Assembly (NCBI GenBank): GCA_030425485.1 | Contig: JAUIAM010000016.1 | Location: 17,326-81,325 of the forward strand | DNA: 64,000 nt | Origin: Verrucomicrobiia bacterium | GTDB lineage: Bacteria; Verrucomicrobiota; Verrucomicrobiia; Opitutales; Cerasicoccaceae | Direction of reading: 5' to 3' | In this document: positions 34,268-47,055 of the stretch, piece by piece | How positions within the stretch are numbered: position 1 is the first letter of the stretch | How the letters are laid out: each line of letters opens with the position of its first letter | Notes under the pieces: model-generated | The model's database searches: none | What the model was told of the DNA's origin: nothing | The model's input: only the letters and a program-made list of their open reading frames with translations | Program-made: the position numbers and the translations under genes

Positions 34268-34754
34268 GGGAGGTGGAAGGCTGGGGATGGGCTTTCTGGC
34301 GGGCATGGACTTGGATCGCCCGCTGGCGGTAGGCGTAGCGGGCATCGTCGGAGCGTTGCTGGCGCGAGCGGATGCCGGTGACGAAGCTCAGGTCGAGCAT
34401 CGCCTTCGAAACCGCCGCCCGGGTGACGCCGCAGTGTCGGGCGATCTGTTTAAAAGTCATGCCTTCCACCGGGGAAAGTCCCAGCAACGAAGCTAGGCAG
34501 CACACGCGGATCGCGATCCCTGTGGCCGAGTGCAGTTCGCCGTCTGTCCGCAGAGCGTACTGCTCAAACAGCCAGCGGAACATTTTTACCTGCTCATGCA
34601 GCCGCTCATCTTCCGCTTGCGCGTTTTCGGACTGGTCCAGTTCCGTAGCCGGAGTCCGAAAATCCATCGCCACCGGGTGATAAACCCCGTCCGCATCCGG
34701 TTCATACCCGTAGCCCGCGCCCAACGGGTGGTTCTTGCGCGTGCCCGGGTTCAT
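34257..34754 (-). CDS. HTH protein upstream of D5 primase
   Basis: The 165-residue product has a charged N-terminal half and a helix-turn-helix near residues 98-125 (MTFKQIARHCGVTRAAVSKAML), then a basic tail. Its start overlaps the stop of the excisionase-like gene (ATGA) and its end overlaps the D5 gene, so the three are co-translated. It may be a replication initiator accessory or repressor. Confidence 0.65.
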   Translation of the reverse strand: MNPGTRKNHPLGAGYGYEPDADGVYHPVAMDFRTPATELDQSENAQAEDERLHEQVKMFRWLFEQYALRTDGELHSATGIAIRVCCLASLLGLSPVEGMTFKQIARHCGVTRAAVSKAMLDLSFVTGIRSRQQRSDDARYAYRQRAIQVHARQKAHPQPSTSHEQ

Positions 34755-35017
34755 GAGCGCACCTCCCTGCTGTGACCGGCGGTGCCGAGCGCGTTCAACT
34801 GCGGATTATTACGCAGGTCCAGTCGGGGCCTGCGGGCCAGAAAAGCCTCCAACTGGTCCTGCCGGAAGCGCCGGAGGCGTCCCAGATAAAAATGCGGCAA
34901 CCCGGCTTTGCACAGGTTCGCCACATGGCGTTTGGAGCAGCGTAGGTACGCTGCCACGTCGTCCGCCGTCCACAGTGACTGCGGACCGGCTTGATGGGCA
35001 TGAGAGTTTTGGCTCAT
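34751..35017 (-). CDS. Excisionase-type (MerR-like HTH_17) DNA-binding protein
   Basis: The 88-residue product carries the compact winged HTH of excisionases: LWTADDVAAYLRCSKRHVANLCKAGLPHFYLGRLRRF. Such proteins steer recombinase direction or repress transcription. It heads the minus-strand primase operon and is divergent from the recombinase module; the 161-base gap between contains the half-site shared with the palindrome at 28747. Confidence 0.75.
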   Translation of the reverse strand: MSQNSHAHQAGPQSLWTADDVAAYLRCSKRHVANLCKAGLPHFYLGRLRRFRQDQLEAFLARRPRLDLRNNPQLNALGTAGHSREVRS

Positions 35018-35125
35018 GCATCCGTGCCCGTGTCAAATGACGCCAGTCATCCGGTTCCGCTGTGGGAATATCATATGCCGCTGATTGAGGTGGTTAGCTC
35101 CCCGCCATTTCCAATCCGGGTGGGA

Positions 35126-35139
35126 AATTGTGCATGCGC
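35126..35139. promoter_or_regulatory. Half-site shared with the 24-bp palindrome
   Basis: AATTGTGCATGCGC here is identical to the left 14 bases of the palindrome at 28747-28770. It lies between divergent genes (excisionase-like and a 59-residue frame), where a regulator would bind. Confidence 0.4.
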
Positions 35140-35178
35140 CACTACAACTACCCGTGTGGTTGACAGGCCTCCTATGGC

Positions 35179-35358
35179 ATGAAGTCACCCCGGATCTACG
35201 GCCATGTTTCGGAACTCACGCCCGAGGAGCGTTTTTTGGAAATCCGTGACCTTTTCCTCGGGGCGCTCCGGCGTCTCCACGCCGAAGGAAAATTATCTCA
35301 AATCCCTCATAATAAGCTGGATATAGAACCGAAAGAGAGCGTCCATGCGTCCCGTTGA
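35179..35358 (+). CDS. Short 59-residue protein before DUF2924 gene
   Basis: The frame reads MKSPRIYGHVSELTPEERFL and continues through a basic helix (GALRRLHAEGKL) to a stop at 35356-35358. Its codon use (many GC-ending codons) is like its neighbours. It precedes DUF2924 by 31 bases. Function unknown; it may be a small element-specific protein. Confidence 0.5.
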   Translation: MKSPRIYGHVSELTPEERFLEIRDLFLGALRRLHAEGKLSQIPHNKLDIEPKESVHASR

Positions 35359-35389
35359 TTAACGCTAACCCCTTGAAGGAGAAGGAACT

Positions 35390-35899
35390 ATGAACGCAAA
35401 AACAAGAGACGCAATCGCCGCGCTGGAGGACATGAGCGTGGGCCAGTTGCGGGAACGCTACCTGGAGGTGTTCGGGGAAATCGCCCGCACCCGTAACAAG
35501 CAGTTTCTGCGCAAACGGGTGGCTTGGCGCATTCAGGCGTTGGCCGAGGGCGACCTTTCGGCCCGCGCCCGCCGCCGGGCCGAAGAGATAGCCAACGATG
35601 CCGACCTGCGTATCCGAGCCCCGCGCCAAGTGACCACTACGTTGGAACCGGAACGCATGGTGACGGCCACCGTCCAGCCGGGGCGCGACCCGCGCCTGCC
35701 GATACCCGGCACCGTATTGAAACGCAAATACAAGGGGCAGATCATTCGGGCGATGGTGCTCGACAACGGCTTCGAGTATGGCGGCGAGGTTTTCGAGTCC
35801 CTCTCCGCGCTCGCCACCCACATCACCGGCACGCGCTGGAACGGCTTCCAGTTCTTTGGGATCAATCTCAATCGAAAGGGAGGTTCCCATGAAGGCTGA
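35390..35899 (+). CDS. DUF2924 family protein
   Basis: The 169-residue product fits DUF2924, small proteins encoded just before large serine recombinases in phage-like elements. Visible are an N-terminal helical part (SVGQLRERYLEVFGE, TRNKQFLRKRVAWRIQALAEG) and a C-terminal beta-rich part (RKYKGQIIRAMVLDNGFEYGG, YFESLSALATHITG-like segment, then WNGFQFFGI). A strong ribosome-binding site AAGGAG (35376-35381) lies 8 bases before ATG 35390. It overlaps the recombinase start by 11 bases. Likely a DNA-binding partner of the recombinase. Confidence 0.8.
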   Translation: MNAKTRDAIAALEDMSVGQLRERYLEVFGEIARTRNKQFLRKRVAWRIQALAEGDLSARARRRAEEIANDADLRIRAPRQVTTTLEPERMVTATVQPGRDPRLPIPGTVLKRKYKGQIIRAMVLDNGFEYGGEVFESLSALATHITGTRWNGFQFFGINLNRKGGSHEG

Positions 35900-37226
35900 G
35901 AGCGCCACCACGAAGCTGGTGCGCTGCGCGATCTATACGCGCAAGTCGGTCACCGAGGGGCTGGATCAGGAGTTCAACACGCTCGATGCCCAGCGCGAAG
36001 CCGCCGAGGCTTTCATCGCCAGCCAGCGCCACGAGGGCTGGGTGGCCCTGCCGGAAGAGTTCAGCGACGGCGGTTTCACGGGGGCCAATATTGATCGTCC
36101 CGGCATCCAGAAACTGCTCCGAGCCGTCGAGAGCAATGAGGTGGACTGCATAGTGGTTTACAAAATTGACCGTCTTTCCCGCAGCTTGCTGGACTTCGCC
36201 CGCATCATCGAGCTTCTCGAGAAGCACAATTGCTCTTTCGTGTCGGTGACGCAGCAGTTCAATACCAAGAACTCGATGGGGCGGCTGACGCTCAACATCC
36301 TGCTTTCCTTCGCCCAATTCGAGCGCGAGATCATTGCCGAGCGCACCCGCGATAAGATTGTTGCCGCCCGCAAGAAGGGCAAATGGACCGGGGGCTACCC
36401 GGTGCTCGGCTACGACATCGGCAAGGGCAAGAAGCTCGCGTTGAACCCCGCCGAGGCCGAAATTGTTCGTGACATCTACGAGTTGTATATCCGGCACGAG
36501 GCGGTCTTGCCCGTGGTGCAGGCCTGCCGCCAGAACGGTTGGCTGACCAAGGCCTGGATTTCTGGCAGTGGCCGCAGGATGGGCGGTCAGCCCTTCAACA
36601 AGCCCCGCCTCTACAGCCTGCTGACCAACCCGCTTTACTTGGGCAAGATCCGGGCGGGAAGTGCGCTGACAGAGGGCGAGCACCCGGCGATTATCGACGA
36701 GGGGGTCTTTGCCAAGGTGCGGTCCCTGCTGGACCGCAACCGGCGCAGTCGGGGCGGCAATGTCCGCAACAAGCATGGGGCGCTTCTGAAGGGCCTGCTT
36801 TACGACGCCAAGACCGGTTACGCCATGGCCCACACCTTTACCAAGAAGGGCAACCGCCTCTACCGCTACTATGTCAGTACGCAGGCGGCGAAAGAAGGCT
36901 GGGAGACTTGCCCGGGGGCGTCTTTCCCCGCCAGCGAAATCGAATCCTTCGTTGTGGAGAATATTCGCCAGATGGGTAAAGACCCCGAGTTGCAGCGGGC
37001 AGTGCTGGAGGAAACGGATACCTTCGACCAGCCCGCCCAGAGGGAGGAATTACTCGCCGCGATGGCGAGCTTCGATCCCTGCTGGAACGAGATGGCTCCC
37101 CGTGAGCGCACGCGACTCGTCGAATTGGTCATTGAGAAGATATTGGTGGATTCGGAGGCGGGGAAGCTGCTCATCCAGTTCCGGCCCTCGGGTATCCGAA
37201 CCCTGTTGAATGAAGGCAAATCATGA
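35889..37226 (+). CDS. Large serine recombinase (site-specific)
   Basis: The 445-residue product is a large serine recombinase. The catalytic Ser is in AIYTRKSVTEG (YTRKS, about residue 18), with supporting YKIDRLSRSLLDF, LLSFAQFEREIIAERTRDK and the recombinase domain block (RLYSLLTNPLYLGKIR). A Cys-containing zinc-ribbon-like part follows (GLLYDAKTGYAMAHTF, YRYYVSTQAAKEGWETCPG). Such enzymes integrate or excise phages and elements between attP and attB sites without needing a tRNA. It is overlapped on both sides by DUF2924 and an HTH gene. It is the only recombinase in the window. Confidence 0.93.
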   Translation: MKAESATTKLVRCAIYTRKSVTEGLDQEFNTLDAQREAAEAFIASQRHEGWVALPEEFSDGGFTGANIDRPGIQKLLRAVESNEVDCIVVYKIDRLSRSLLDFARIIELLEKHNCSFVSVTQQFNTKNSMGRLTLNILLSFAQFEREIIAERTRDKIVAARKKGKWTGGYPVLGYDIGKGKKLALNPAEAEIVRDIYELYIRHEAVLPVVQACRQNGWLTKAWISGSGRRMGGQPFNKPRLYSLLTNPLYLGKIRAGSALTEGEHPAIIDEGVFAKVRSLLDRNRRSRGGNVRNKHGALLKGLLYDAKTGYAMAHTFTKKGNRLYRYYVSTQAAKEGWETCPGASFPASEIESFVVENIRQMGKDPELQRAVLEETDTFDQPAQREELLAAMASFDPCWNEMAPRERTRLVELVIEKILVDSEAGKLLIQFRPSGIRTLLNEGKS

Positions 37227-37612
37227 GCACACTGGTTTTGGATTTTCACTGCCGCACCTCGGACAAGGGGCGGATTCGCATGAAGCGCGGCAAGGCCCCT
37301 GCCCCGGTCGAGGCTGGCAGCATGCCCCGCATTACCCGCCTGATGGCTCTAGCCATCCGCTTCGACCGCCTCCTGCGCGATGGGGGAGTGAAGGATTACG
37401 CCGAACTGGCCCGCCTCGGCCATGTCACCCGCGCCCGCATGTCGCAGATTATGGGCCTGCTCAACCTCGCCCCGGATATCCAAGAGGAAATCCTCTTCCT
37501 CCCGAAGACCGTCAAAGGCCGCGACCCCATCAGCGCCCGGGAGGTGATCCAGATCGCCACACTTGAGGACTGGCGGGAGCAGCGACGGAAATGGAAGACA
37601 TCGTTTCTCTGA
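37223..37612 (+). CDS. ParB/KorB-like HTH protein after recombinase
   Basis: The 129-residue product starts with an ATGA overlap on the recombinase stop and has a KorB/ParB-like helix-turn-helix: YAELARLGHVTRARMSQIMGLLNLAPDIQEEIL. The same module appears in other DUF2924-recombinase elements. It may direct or regulate recombination. It ends 200 bases before the BREX operon. Confidence 0.7.
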   Translation: MSTLVLDFHCRTSDKGRIRMKRGKAPAPVEAGSMPRITRLMALAIRFDRLLRDGGVKDYAELARLGHVTRARMSQIMGLLNLAPDIQEEILFLPKTVKGRDPISAREVIQIATLEDWREQRRKWKTSFL

Positions 37613-37811
37613 AAAAACAAAAACGTGAATTTGATTTTTGGCGTTAAAGTGAGCACGTGACCTCAACTTTATTATTGAGACGGTGCTCTCATCTGTTCTT
37701 GACTTAGCTCAATACTCGTGAAGTTGATTAATAAATAGGATATGTATCTTTTTTGGCCACCTCTAGTAGGATTGACTGGACAAACCGACAACGATCAGGC
37801 AGTAGTTAATC
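37613..37811 (+). promoter_or_regulatory. AT-rich gap likely holding the BREX promoter
   Basis: About 200 bases between the recombinase module and the BREX operon look AT-rich, in contrast to both sides. TTGACT-like hexamers are present, but no clean -35/-10 pair at normal spacing was recognised. It is the only gap of this size before the 16-kb operon, so transcription probably starts here. Confidence 0.35.
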
Positions 37812-38006
37812 ATGGAAGATCGTTGGTTGTCTGTGGACGAAATTGCACAATATCTAGGTGTTCAACCTGATACAATTTACAAGTGGGTGAGTAGAAAGCA
37901 GATGCCAGTGCATAAACTTGGCAGGCTTTTGAAATTCAAAGCTACTGAAGTCGATGAATGGATTCACTCTGGAGGTGCAGCTGAACGGTCAAACACCGAT
38001 CAATAA
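37812..38006 (+). CDS. Small HTH_17/excisionase-like regulator at head of BREX
   Basis: The 64-residue product is a single winged HTH: WLSVDEIAQYLGVQPDTIYKWVS, then a short turn and a beta hairpin with KLGRLLKFKATEVDEWI. It is 12 bases before brxF. Regulators at the head of BREX clusters control their expression, and this small HTH probably does so here. It is not the WYL-type BrxR. Confidence 0.75.
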   Translation: MEDRWLSVDEIAQYLGVQPDTIYKWVSRKQMPVHKLGRLLKFKATEVDEWIHSGGAAERSNTDQ

Positions 38007-38018
38007 TCAGGGGATTCC

Positions 38019-42262
<4,244 letters not shown>

Positions 42263-42313
42263 GAGTGACTAAATGAGTGGCCAAGCTGAGAAACAAGACA
42301 CTAGCCAAGGATT

Positions 42314-45127
42314 ATGAAGATGAATGAAAACAGTTTGTTCGACTCGCTGCTTGAAGAGCCGCAGAAGTCCTCCGGCCCGGTGACTTGTCTCGGCATGTCC
42401 TTCGAGAATGATGAGGCCCGCCGCGCCCACTTTACCGAGGAGCTGCGCAAGAAGCTGCAGAACCCGGAATTCCGCAAGATCGAAGGCTTTCCCATTGGCA
42501 GCGACGAGGACATCCTGAACCTGAGCGATCCGCCGTACTACACCGCCTGCCCGAACCCGTGGATTGCTGACTTCATCGCCGAGTGGGAGGCGCAGAAGCC
42601 GGAACAGCCTGAAGGCTATCACTACCACCGTGAGCCATTTGCGGCCGATGTAAGTGAGGGGAAAAGCGATCCGGTTTACAACGCGCACTCCTACCATACC
42701 AAGGTGCCGCACAAGGCCATCATGAGGTACATCCTTCATTATACGCAGCCGGGGGATATCGTGTTCGACGGGTTCTGTGGGACTGGCATGACCGGTGTGG
42801 CTGCGCAGATGTGTGGCGACCGCGAAGTGGTCATGTCTCTCGGTTATCAGGTGAAACCGGATGGGACCATTTTGCAGGAAGGTGCTGATGAGAACGGTAG
42901 AAAAGTCTGGGTCCCTTTTTCGAAAATAGGCGCACGCCATGCGGTATTAAATGACTTGTCACCCGCAGCTACCTTTATCGCACACAACTACAATCGACCG
43001 GTCGATAGGCTTGAATTTGAGAAGACGGCAAAAAAAATCGTTAGAGAAGTAAAAGACGAATGCGGATGGATGTTTGAAACACTCCATACTGATGGGAAAA
43101 CGATTGGCGAGGTGAAGTTAACTATTTGGAGTGATGTCCTATTATGTCCGGAATGCACGCATGAATTTGTTTTTTGGGATGTCGCGGCAGATTCTGAAAG
43201 TGGGTCTCTAAAAGAACCATTCAAATGTCCTTCGTGCGCCGTCTCTCTTACGAAAAAGAAGTGCGACAAGGCTGTAGAAACAGTTTATGACCCTGCGATT
43301 AGTCAGACAATTACTCAGAGAAAACAGAAACCTGTAAGAGTTATCTATACGGTCGGCGGGAAACGGCATGAAAAGGATCTTACGCAAAATGATTTGGACA
43401 TCATATCAAAATCCCAGATAGCAACGGCTAAGTCTTGGTTTCCTGCAGATAGAATGATGGAAGGTGGGGAAACTCGGAGAAATGATTCCGATGGTATCAC
43501 TCACGTTCATCATTTTTACACGAAGCGGAACTTGATTGAACTCTCTTTATTGAGAGAAAAAGTTTTTCAACATAAGACCAAATTACCAACTCTCGGTCTT
43601 TGGTTTACATCAGCTCACCCATGGGTGACGAGGCTGAGCAGACTACTGGTTTCTAATTACTTCAAAAAGAAAGGTGGCGTTGTAGCCCCTACGTTGCAAG
43701 GCACCCTCTATGTTAGCTCGATGTATGCTGAAACTAATGCCGCTGATCGCTTTGAGCTTCGCATCAATTCCTGTCCATATACAGGATTCGGCGGCGACGT
43801 TGCTGTACTAACGTCCTCTACGTCTGACACTAGAATTCCTGACAACAGTGTTGATTACCTATTTCTTGACCCACCATTCGGCGCAAACATTGCTTATTCG
43901 GAATTGAACTATCTCTGGGAATCATGGCTCCGCGTAACAACAGCTATTGAAGCGGAGGCAATAGAAAATAGACCTCACAATAAGTCGCTTACTGATTACC
44001 TCCACTTGATCCAGGAGTGCTTTACGGAATGCTATCGTGTGCTTAAGCCAGGCAGGTGGATCACTGTAGAATTTTCTAATACCAGAGCGTCGGTATGGAA
44101 CGCCATACAAACAGCCATTAGTGACGCTGGTTTTGTGGTGGCCAACGTTTCCATACTCGAAAAGTCACATAAAGGTTTTCGAGCGGTTACGACACCAACT
44201 GCCGTCAAAGAAGATTTGGCAATTTCCGCCTACAAACCCAATGGCGGCTTTGAAGAGCGTTTCCAGAAGGAGGCGCAAACCGAAGAAGGTGTATGGGATT
44301 TTGTCCGCACGCACTTGAAGTACCTGCCGGTCACAAAGCAGCAAGGAGCCTTGCTGCAATTCGTCCCGGAACGTGATCCCCGCATCCTGTTCGATCAGAT
44401 GGTGGCCTACTACGTCCGCAAAGGCTACCCCGTGCCGATCTCCAGCCAGGAGTTCCAAATCGGGCTGTCGCAACGTTTCATCGAGCGTGACGGCATGTTT
44501 TTCCTGCCGGATCAGGTCGCGGAATATGATCGCAAGAAAAGCATTTCAGGTCCTTCCGCTGAAGCAGAATTGTTCGTTTCAGACGAGTCATCAGCGATAC
44601 ATTGGCTTAGGAGGCTATTACGCAAGCCGCAGACATTCTCTGATGTGAATCCACAGTTTATGCAACGGTTGGGCGGTTGGAATAAGAACGAAGCCCAACT
44701 CGATCTACGCGAATTACTGAATCAGAACTTCCTCTGCTTCGATGGCAAAAGCCCTGTGCCTGAGCAGATTCACGCTTACCTCTCTTCTAACTGGAAAGAA
44801 CTGCGCAATCTTCCCAAGGATGATCCGATCTTGGTCGCCAAGGCTCGCGACCGCTGGTACGTTCCTGACCCCAGTAAGGCTGGCGATCTGGAGAAGTTGC
44901 GCGACAAGGCCCTGCTCAGGGAGTTTGAGGGATACAAAGAGGCCAAAAAGAAACTGAAGATCTTTCGTTTAGAAGCTGTTCGTGCCGGATTCAAGAAAGC
45001 CTGGCAGGAACGCGACTACGCCGTCATCGTCGCTGTGGCGGAAAAAATACCTAACAACGTCCTGGAAGAAGACCCCAAGCTGCTCATGTGGTACGACCAG
45101 GCAGTAACAAGAATGGGGGGCGAATAA
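42314..45127 (+). CDS. pglX: BREX type 3 DNA adenine methyltransferase PglX
   Basis: PglX methylates the BREX recognition site in host DNA. The 937-residue product has the SAM motif DIVFDGFCGTGMTG (near residue 150), a Cys4 zinc-ribbon-like insertion (LLCPECTHEF, FKCPSCAVS) and catalytic motif LDPPFGANIAY (near 517-524). The first ATG is 42314; ATG 42320 has a better spaced AAGGA (42307-42311). Composition looks uneven: about 42840-44260 seems more AT-rich than the GC-rich ends, as if that part had been exchanged. It is followed after three bases by the inserted ATPase instead of brxHII. Confidence 0.9.
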   Translation: MKMNENSLFDSLLEEPQKSSGPVTCLGMSFENDEARRAHFTEELRKKLQNPEFRKIEGFPIGSDEDILNLSDPPYYTACPNPWIADFIAEWEAQKPEQPEGYHYHREPFAADVSEGKSDPVYNAHSYHTKVPHKAIMRYILHYTQPGDIVFDGFCGTGMTGVAAQMCGDREVVMSLGYQVKPDGTILQEGADENGRKVWVPFSKIGARHAVLNDLSPAATFIAHNYNRPVDRLEFEKTAKKIVREVKDECGWMFETLHTDGKTIGEVKLTIWSDVLLCPECTHEFVFWDVAADSESGSLKEPFKCPSCAVSLTKKKCDKAVETVYDPAISQTITQRKQKPVRVIYTVGGKRHEKDLTQNDLDIISKSQIATAKSWFPADRMMEGGETRRNDSDGITHVHHFYTKRNLIELSLLREKVFQHKTKLPTLGLWFTSAHPWVTRLSRLLVSNYFKKKGGVVAPTLQGTLYVSSMYAETNAADRFELRINSCPYTGFGGDVAVLTSSTSDTRIPDNSVDYLFLDPPFGANIAYSELNYLWESWLRVTTAIEAEAIENRPHNKSLTDYLHLIQECFTECYRVLKPGRWITVEFSNTRASVWNAIQTAISDAGFVVANVSILEKSHKGFRAVTTPTAVKEDLAISAYKPNGGFEERFQKEAQTEEGVWDFVRTHLKYLPVTKQQGALLQFVPERDPRILFDQMVAYYVRKGYPVPISSQEFQIGLSQRFIERDGMFFLPDQVAEYDRKKSISGPSAEAELFVSDESSAIHWLRRLLRKPQTFSDVNPQFMQRLGGWNKNEAQLDLRELLNQNFLCFDGKSPVPEQIHAYLSSNWKELRNLPKDDPILVAKARDRWYVPDPSKAGDLEKLRDKALLREFEGYKEAKKKLKIFRLEAVRAGFKKAWQERDYAVIVAVAEKIPNNVLEEDPKLLMWYDQAVTRMGGE

Positions 45128-45129
45128 TC

Positions 45130-47055
45130 ATGATCACCAAATGGAAGGTCTCGAACTTTAAATCAATTCAAGAGGGTACTCCTGAAATTGATCTTGGCCC
45201 GCTCACGATATTCGCAGGCGCAAACAGCAGCGGGAAGAGCACATTTATCCAGTCCATTCTTCTTATTGCGCAGACCTTGTCGCATAAGGTTGGGTCACGG
45301 TCTGTTGTGTTGAATGGTGCGTTCACCAGCTTGGGTCAGTTTGACGATTTGAAATCAAATGCTGGGCTATCAGATCAGATTACCATCAAATGTACCTGTC
45401 GGCCTCTTTCAGATCAGGACGCTGCAATAGGCAGGCGGTCTCAGTTTGCGCCTCGTGGTGCTATCTACTATGGGCTGCGCACCAATCAGCTTCAGGAAAT
45501 CGCTTGTGAGATTTCGTTCGACGCTGATGCTTCGAGCTCCCAGCGTGATTTGTTCCAAATCCAACCTCGGCTTTTTGCAACCCAGTTGTCCTGCATATCC
45601 AGAGACGAGGAAAACGTGGATCAGAAAGCCGATATATCGATCCATCATTCCACCAAGGCCATCTCCGAAATTGAAGGTGCTGACAGCACCAGTGAAATTG
45701 ACGATCAGCTACGCGCCAGTTTGGCTTACGCTGTTGAGCTGGACGATGGCTCCATGGCGGAGGTGAAGGATGAATTTCGCTCGGCCAAGCCAATCGGCTG
45801 CATGCTTCGACACTTTCTTCCCGAGAGAATTGTTTACGCTATCGATACCATCGAAGAGGACGCAAACGCCATCGCCATGGCTCTTCAGGATGATGACCGT
45901 CGACGTATGGGCTATCGACGCAGTGCCGTCAGAGATATTGTTCTTTCAGAGAGTATCCTTGATGTGTTGCGTGAAGTACTTGCGGGTACAATCGACTTCG
46001 ACCGTGTTTTCATGGACGAGCCTCGACAGCAGTCATTATTCGGCTCCGAGGCGAATACACTTACATTCAGGTCTTGGTATGAAAGGTTGCGGAGCCTCCC
46101 GCGCAGGGAATACCTCAAGGTTCAGCAGGCCTTGCGTGAATGCGAGGATCTTTTCGGTCGCATCCACGAGGCCATGAAGGCAACAACGCCAGAGAATTCA
46201 GAGACTCATGCTTTCATCCCAACCCGGCCACCTCGCTTGATAATGGAGGCTACCTGGTACCTGGATAATTTCTTCGCCTCGTCTTTAAAATACCTCGGCC
46301 CATTAAGGGATGCTCCCAAACCGCTGTATCCGCTCGCGCCAGCAGCGGACCCACATGACGTAGGCTTACGCGGAGAGCATACTGCATCCATTCTCGAACT
46401 GCACAAGAGCAAGAAGATACGCTACATCCCGTCGGTAAACTTCAAAGACCCGGTAATTGACCGCAAGACCGTTACCCGGACACTCGAAGCAGCGGTTATC
46501 GATTGGCTCCAATATCTGGGAGTCGCCAGCTCAGTCAAAAGCCGAGACCAGGGTAAATTGGGGCACGAACTGAAGGTGGGCCTTGTCAATTCGGATAGCA
46601 CGCATGACCTCACGCATGTGGGCGTGGGTGTCAGTCAGGTTCTGCCAATCCTCGTCATGTGTCTTCTCGCCGACACGGACTCTACACTCGTTTTTGAACA
46701 GCCGGAGTTGCACCTTCATCCGAAGGTACAGACCCTGCTCGGCGACTTTTTCCTTTCGATGGCGCTGTGTAACAAGCAATGCATTGTTGAAACACACAGC
46801 GAGTATTTCATCGACCGCCTCCGCTTCCGAATTGCGGCGGCAACACCCGAGAAGGAACTGAACAGCCAGACCAAGATTTATTTCGTGGAAAAGCCGTCGC
46901 AGGGGTCGGCTTTCCGAGAGGTGGTGATAAACGAGTACGGAGCCATCTCAGACTGGCCGGAAGGATTCTTTGATCAGTCCCAACAGCAGGCCGAGGAAAT
47001 CCTCAGAGCTGCGGCGATGAAGCGCAAAGCAAGCCGGAGGAATAACGATGCATAG
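45130..47055 (+). CDS. SMC/ABC-like ATPase (DUF3696 type) inserted in BREX operon
   Basis: The 641-residue product is an ATPase of the SMC/Rad50-like class with DUF3696-type features. The start reads ITKWKVSNFKSIQEG and Walker A is GANSSGKST (residues 30-38). Near the C-terminus come a signature-like VGVGVSQVLPILVMCL, the Walker B block LVFEQPELHLHPKVQ and the H-loop IVETHSEYFIDRLR, ending with a DUF3696-like tail (VEKPSQGSAFREVVI). No TOPRIM nuclease domain is visible, unlike OLD or GajA proteins. ATG 45130 lies two bases after the pglX stop. Its 3' end overlaps the next gene by 8 bases. Such ATPases often pair with effectors in phage defence (AbiL, Septu, PARIS); here the pair would be cargo of a BREX-3 operon. 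Confidence 0.8.
   Translation: MITKWKVSNFKSIQEGTPEIDLGPLTIFAGANSSGKSTFIQSILLIAQTLSHKVGSRSVVLNGAFTSLGQFDDLKSNAGLSDQITIKCTCRPLSDQDAAIGRRSQFAPRGAIYYGLRTNQLQEIACEISFDADASSSQRDLFQIQPRLFATQLSCISRDEENVDQKADISIHHSTKAISEIEGADSTSEIDDQLRASLAYAVELDDGSMAEVKDEFRSAKPIGCMLRHFLPERIVYAIDTIEEDANAIAMALQDDDRRRMGYRRSAVRDIVLSESILDVLREVLAGTIDFDRVFMDEPRQQSLFGSEANTLTFRSWYERLRSLPRREYLKVQQALRECEDLFGRIHEAMKATTPENSETHAFIPTRPPRLIMEATWYLDNFFASSLKYLGPLRDAPKPLYPLAPAADPHDVGLRGEHTASILELHKSKKIRYIPSVNFKDPVIDRKTVTRTLEAAVIDWLQYLGVASSVKSRDQGKLGHELKVGLVNSDSTHDLTHVGVGVSQVLPILVMCLLADTDSTLVFEQPELHLHPKVQTLLGDFFLSMALCNKQCIVETHSEYFIDRLRFRIAAATPEKELNSQTKIYFVEKPSQGSAFREVVINEYGAISDWPEGFFDQSQQQAEEILRAAAMKRKASRRNNDA

Noticed and set aside
29555..37612. 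Complete prophage
   Set aside because: Only a small-terminase-like gene and replication/recombination genes are present; no large terminase, portal, capsid, tail or lysis genes.
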